DNA of 64,000 nt from Bradyrhizobium sp. 141. GTDB taxonomy: Bacteria > Pseudomonadota > Alphaproteobacteria > Rhizobiales > Xanthobacteraceae. Every line of letters begins with the position of its first letter. Within the stretch, counting starts at the first letter, position 1. The position numbers and the translations under genes are program-made. Of the stretch, positions 62,461 through 64,000 are shown piece after piece. A model generated the notes under the pieces. That model did no database searches. It worked only from the letters and a program-made list of their open reading frames with translations, and was not told the origin of the DNA. The stretch lies in the NCBI RefSeq assembly GCF_023074055.1, contig NZ_JADPKR010000016.1, forward strand, positions 1 through 64,000. Direction: 5' to 3'.

Positions 62461-62514
62461 CTGCGAACGATTTATAGGTTATTTCACGGGAGTTGGTTCC
62501 GCCTGTTAATCTAC

Positions 62515-63100
62515 CCTCTCCCGGCCGTCGGGCAAACCACCCGAGTCAAGCCATTATCTAAAAAATATTCCACTTTACCGAAATTCGGATTTGTCGTATG
62601 TGTCGGACATCCCAGCCCACCAAAGGGGCGGTCGTACGTCGTTTCGAGCGCGGGCTGGGAGTTGCGGTGGACGCGGGCGGCGTTAAGGGCGGAGCTTGCG
62701 CGTGCAGGGCGAGATGATCTCGTGAGCATGGCGTGATCCGTGAAGGCGAACGGCGCCCCTGCGTACGGCGAAACCGTGTGGTCCTGGCCGTCGTTGCTAC
62801 GGCCAAGCCTTGGCGAAGGCGACATCGCGTCAACCGGCGCGCTGCCGTGCATTTCGCGGAGGTGACGGAGGCAAGAAGGAACTCGTCTCCGGGGAGAGCA
62901 CGGCATAGGCCGTCAAACCATCGCGCAGGGAAGGCCGGATTTCGGCTGCCCTGTGTCTCCCCTGTGCATTGCGTGTGCATCTGTTCAGCACGGGGGTCTT
63001 TACGGGTGCCAGCCGGTGCCCGGCCTTCCCTGCGCCCTTTCTTTCCGGGAGGGCGAGGAGAAAAGCAAAACTCGGGCAAACGATGCCGCGAGGCCGCGAA
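62515..63100. repeat. Long non-coding Bradyrhizobium-type intergenic repeat
   Basis: From about CCCTCTCCCGGCCGTCGGGC to GAGGAGAAAAGCAAAACTCG the sequence has no plausible gene. It matches, from memory, a long repeat dispersed in Bradyrhizobium genomes (motifs AAAATATTCCACTTTACCGA, GCGAAACCGTGTGGTCCTGG, GGAGAGCACGGCATAGGCCG). An inverted pair GCAGGGAAGGCCGG (62928) / CCGGCCTTCCCTGC (~63020) frames a ~75-base loop. Confidence 0.6.
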
Positions 63101-63223
63101 CGCGTGTTCGCGATTTGCCCGCGAATTGACCTCCCTTGCGAGCATGATGCATCGGCATCGGTGGAGGTGGTCGTTGCTCCCAGAATCTGCCTCAATGCGA
63201 ATTCAGCGCGGAGGAGTTTTCGG

Positions 63224-64000
63224 ATGAGCGGCTTGGTGATTTCTGACGGCCGGGTGGTGGATCCCGCGAGCGGGATGGACGCTATCGGCGACGTGGCGGT
63301 GGTGAATGGCAGGATCGCCGCAATCGGCGCCTCGCTCGGCGGTGCCGAGCGGGTGATCGACGCGACCGGGCTCGTGGTCGCGCCCGGCTTCATCGATCTG
63401 CACGCACACGGCCAGTCGCTTCCGGCCGACCGCATGCAGGCCTTCGACGGGGTGACGACGACGCTCGATCTCGAGGCCGGCGTGCTGCCGGTCGCGTCCT
63501 GGTATGATCGTCAGGCCAGGAAAGGTCGCGTGCTGAACTACGGCGCCGCCACCAACTGGGCCTTTGCGCGCATCGGCGCGATGACCGGCTCCAATGCGGA
63601 GAGCTCGCTGGAGGCGTTCGGCAATGCCATGCGCGACCGACGCTGGATGGACAACGTCGCGAGCGATGCGGAAGTCGCCGGCATTCTCGAGCGCCTTTCG
63701 CGCGGCCTCGACGAAGGCGGCATCGGCGTCGGCATTTTGAACGCCTACGCGCCGGGGGCCGGCGTGCAGGAGCTGACCGCGGTCTGCCAGCTCGCGGCAG
63801 TCAAGGACGTGCCGACCTTCACCCATGTCGCCTTCATGTCGCGGATCGATCCTGAAAGCGCGGTGGAAGCCTATATCCGCCTGATCGGCTATGCCGGCGC
63901 CACCGGTGCGCACATGCACATCTGCCATTTCAACTCGTCGAGCAAGACCGACGTCGAGCGTTGCCGCGTGCTGATCGCGAAGGCGCAGGCGCAGGGCCTG
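63224..64000 (+). CDS. N-acyl-D-amino-acid deacylase/amidohydrolase family protein, truncated by window end
   Basis: At least 259 residues of a metal-dependent amidohydrolase of the D-aminoacylase/dihydroorotase-like type. It begins MSGLVISDGRVVDPASGMDA, has the metal-binding VVAPGFIDLHAHGQSLPADR (His-x-His), the GVTTTLDLEAGV segment and a later GAHMHICHFNSSSKTDVERC with further metal ligands. ATG 63224 has GGAGGAG about 8 bases upstream. The 3' end lies beyond the window. Substrates may be N-acyl-D-amino acids or related amides. Confidence 0.88.
   Translation, partial: MSGLVISDGRVVDPASGMDAIGDVAVVNGRIAAIGASLGGAERVIDATGLVVAPGFIDLHAHGQSLPADRMQAFDGVTTTLDLEAGVLPVASWYDRQARKGRVLNYGAATNWAFARIGAMTGSNAESSLEAFGNAMRDRRWMDNVASDAEVAGILERLSRGLDEGGIGVGILNAYAPGAGVQELTAVCQLAAVKDVPTFTHVAFMSRIDPESAVEAYIRLIGYAGATGAHMHICHFNSSSKTDVERCRVLIAKAQAQGL

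Overview
The window looks like a chromosomal segment of a GC-rich alphaproteobacterium, most likely Bradyrhizobium or a close Nitrobacteraceae relative. The basis is the greA-carB, carA, GatB/YqeY, dnaG, rpoD and rpoH gene set, a tRNA-His without an encoded G-1 (A73), many very small conserved membrane proteins, and a dense population of palindromic intergenic repeats that I recall from Bradyrhizobium genomes. It is mainly core housekeeping DNA with two lower-GC accessory patches: 1.2-2.6 kb and 45.4-47.4 kb.

Layout. 0-5.4 kb: phasin, tRNA-His, then an accessory patch with an Abi-alpha (abortive infection) family gene carrying an uninterrupted 41-base CT microsatellite, a TenA homologue, an NTF2-like protein, an AEC permease, a leftover 3' fragment of a CoA-lyase gene and two or three copies of a ~90 bp inverted-repeat element. 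5.6-9 kb: LuxR regulator converging on a CoA-transferase/CoA-lyase operon. 9.5-16.5 kb: exported Cys protein, orphan ParA, two 48-aa membrane proteins, DapA-family lyase, LysR-trxB, Lrp/AsnC regulator, greA. 16.7-25.5 kb: carB, an aberrant tRNA-Cys-like gene, methyltransferase, Dps, cupin, carA, hydrolase and GatB/YqeY. 25.5-40.8 kb: a metabolic and regulatory block (epoxide hydrolase, acyl-CoA synthetase-MarR, hybrid histidine kinase, ArsR-SRPBCC operon with one frameshifted member, LVIVD protein, LysE exporter, N-formylglutamate amidohydrolase, chlorite-dismutase-like protein). It lies between yqeY and dnaG, which are usually close together in rhizobia. 40.8-45.4 kb: dnaG-rpoD. 45.4-49.1 kb: a low-GC leucine-rich-repeat protein, two tiny genes and a SLATT-like membrane protein. 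49.4-62.5 kb: lytic transglycosylase, SDR, receiver protein, LysE, Lys/Ala peptide, diguanylate cyclase, amidase, rpoH, pseudouridine synthase, tRNA-Glu, CBS protein, YbaK-like deacylase, Tat/lipoprotein hydrolase, UPF0158 and a solitary HigA. 62.5-63.1 kb: a long non-coding repeat. The window ends inside a D-aminoacylase-type amidohydrolase.

Systems visible: pyrimidine/arginine precursor synthesis (carAB), transcription and replication core (greA, rpoD, rpoH, dnaG), and several local regulator-target pairs with readable operator palindromes (ArsR-SRPBCC, MarR, Lrp, LuxR). The best candidates for something new are the CT-tract Abi-alpha gene (a possible phase-variable defence gene), the aberrant tRNA-Cys-like gene, the cytoplasmic LRR protein near a SLATT-type protein, and a MITE-like element with an apparent 8-bp target duplication. 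All functions are read from sequence by eye; no database search was run.
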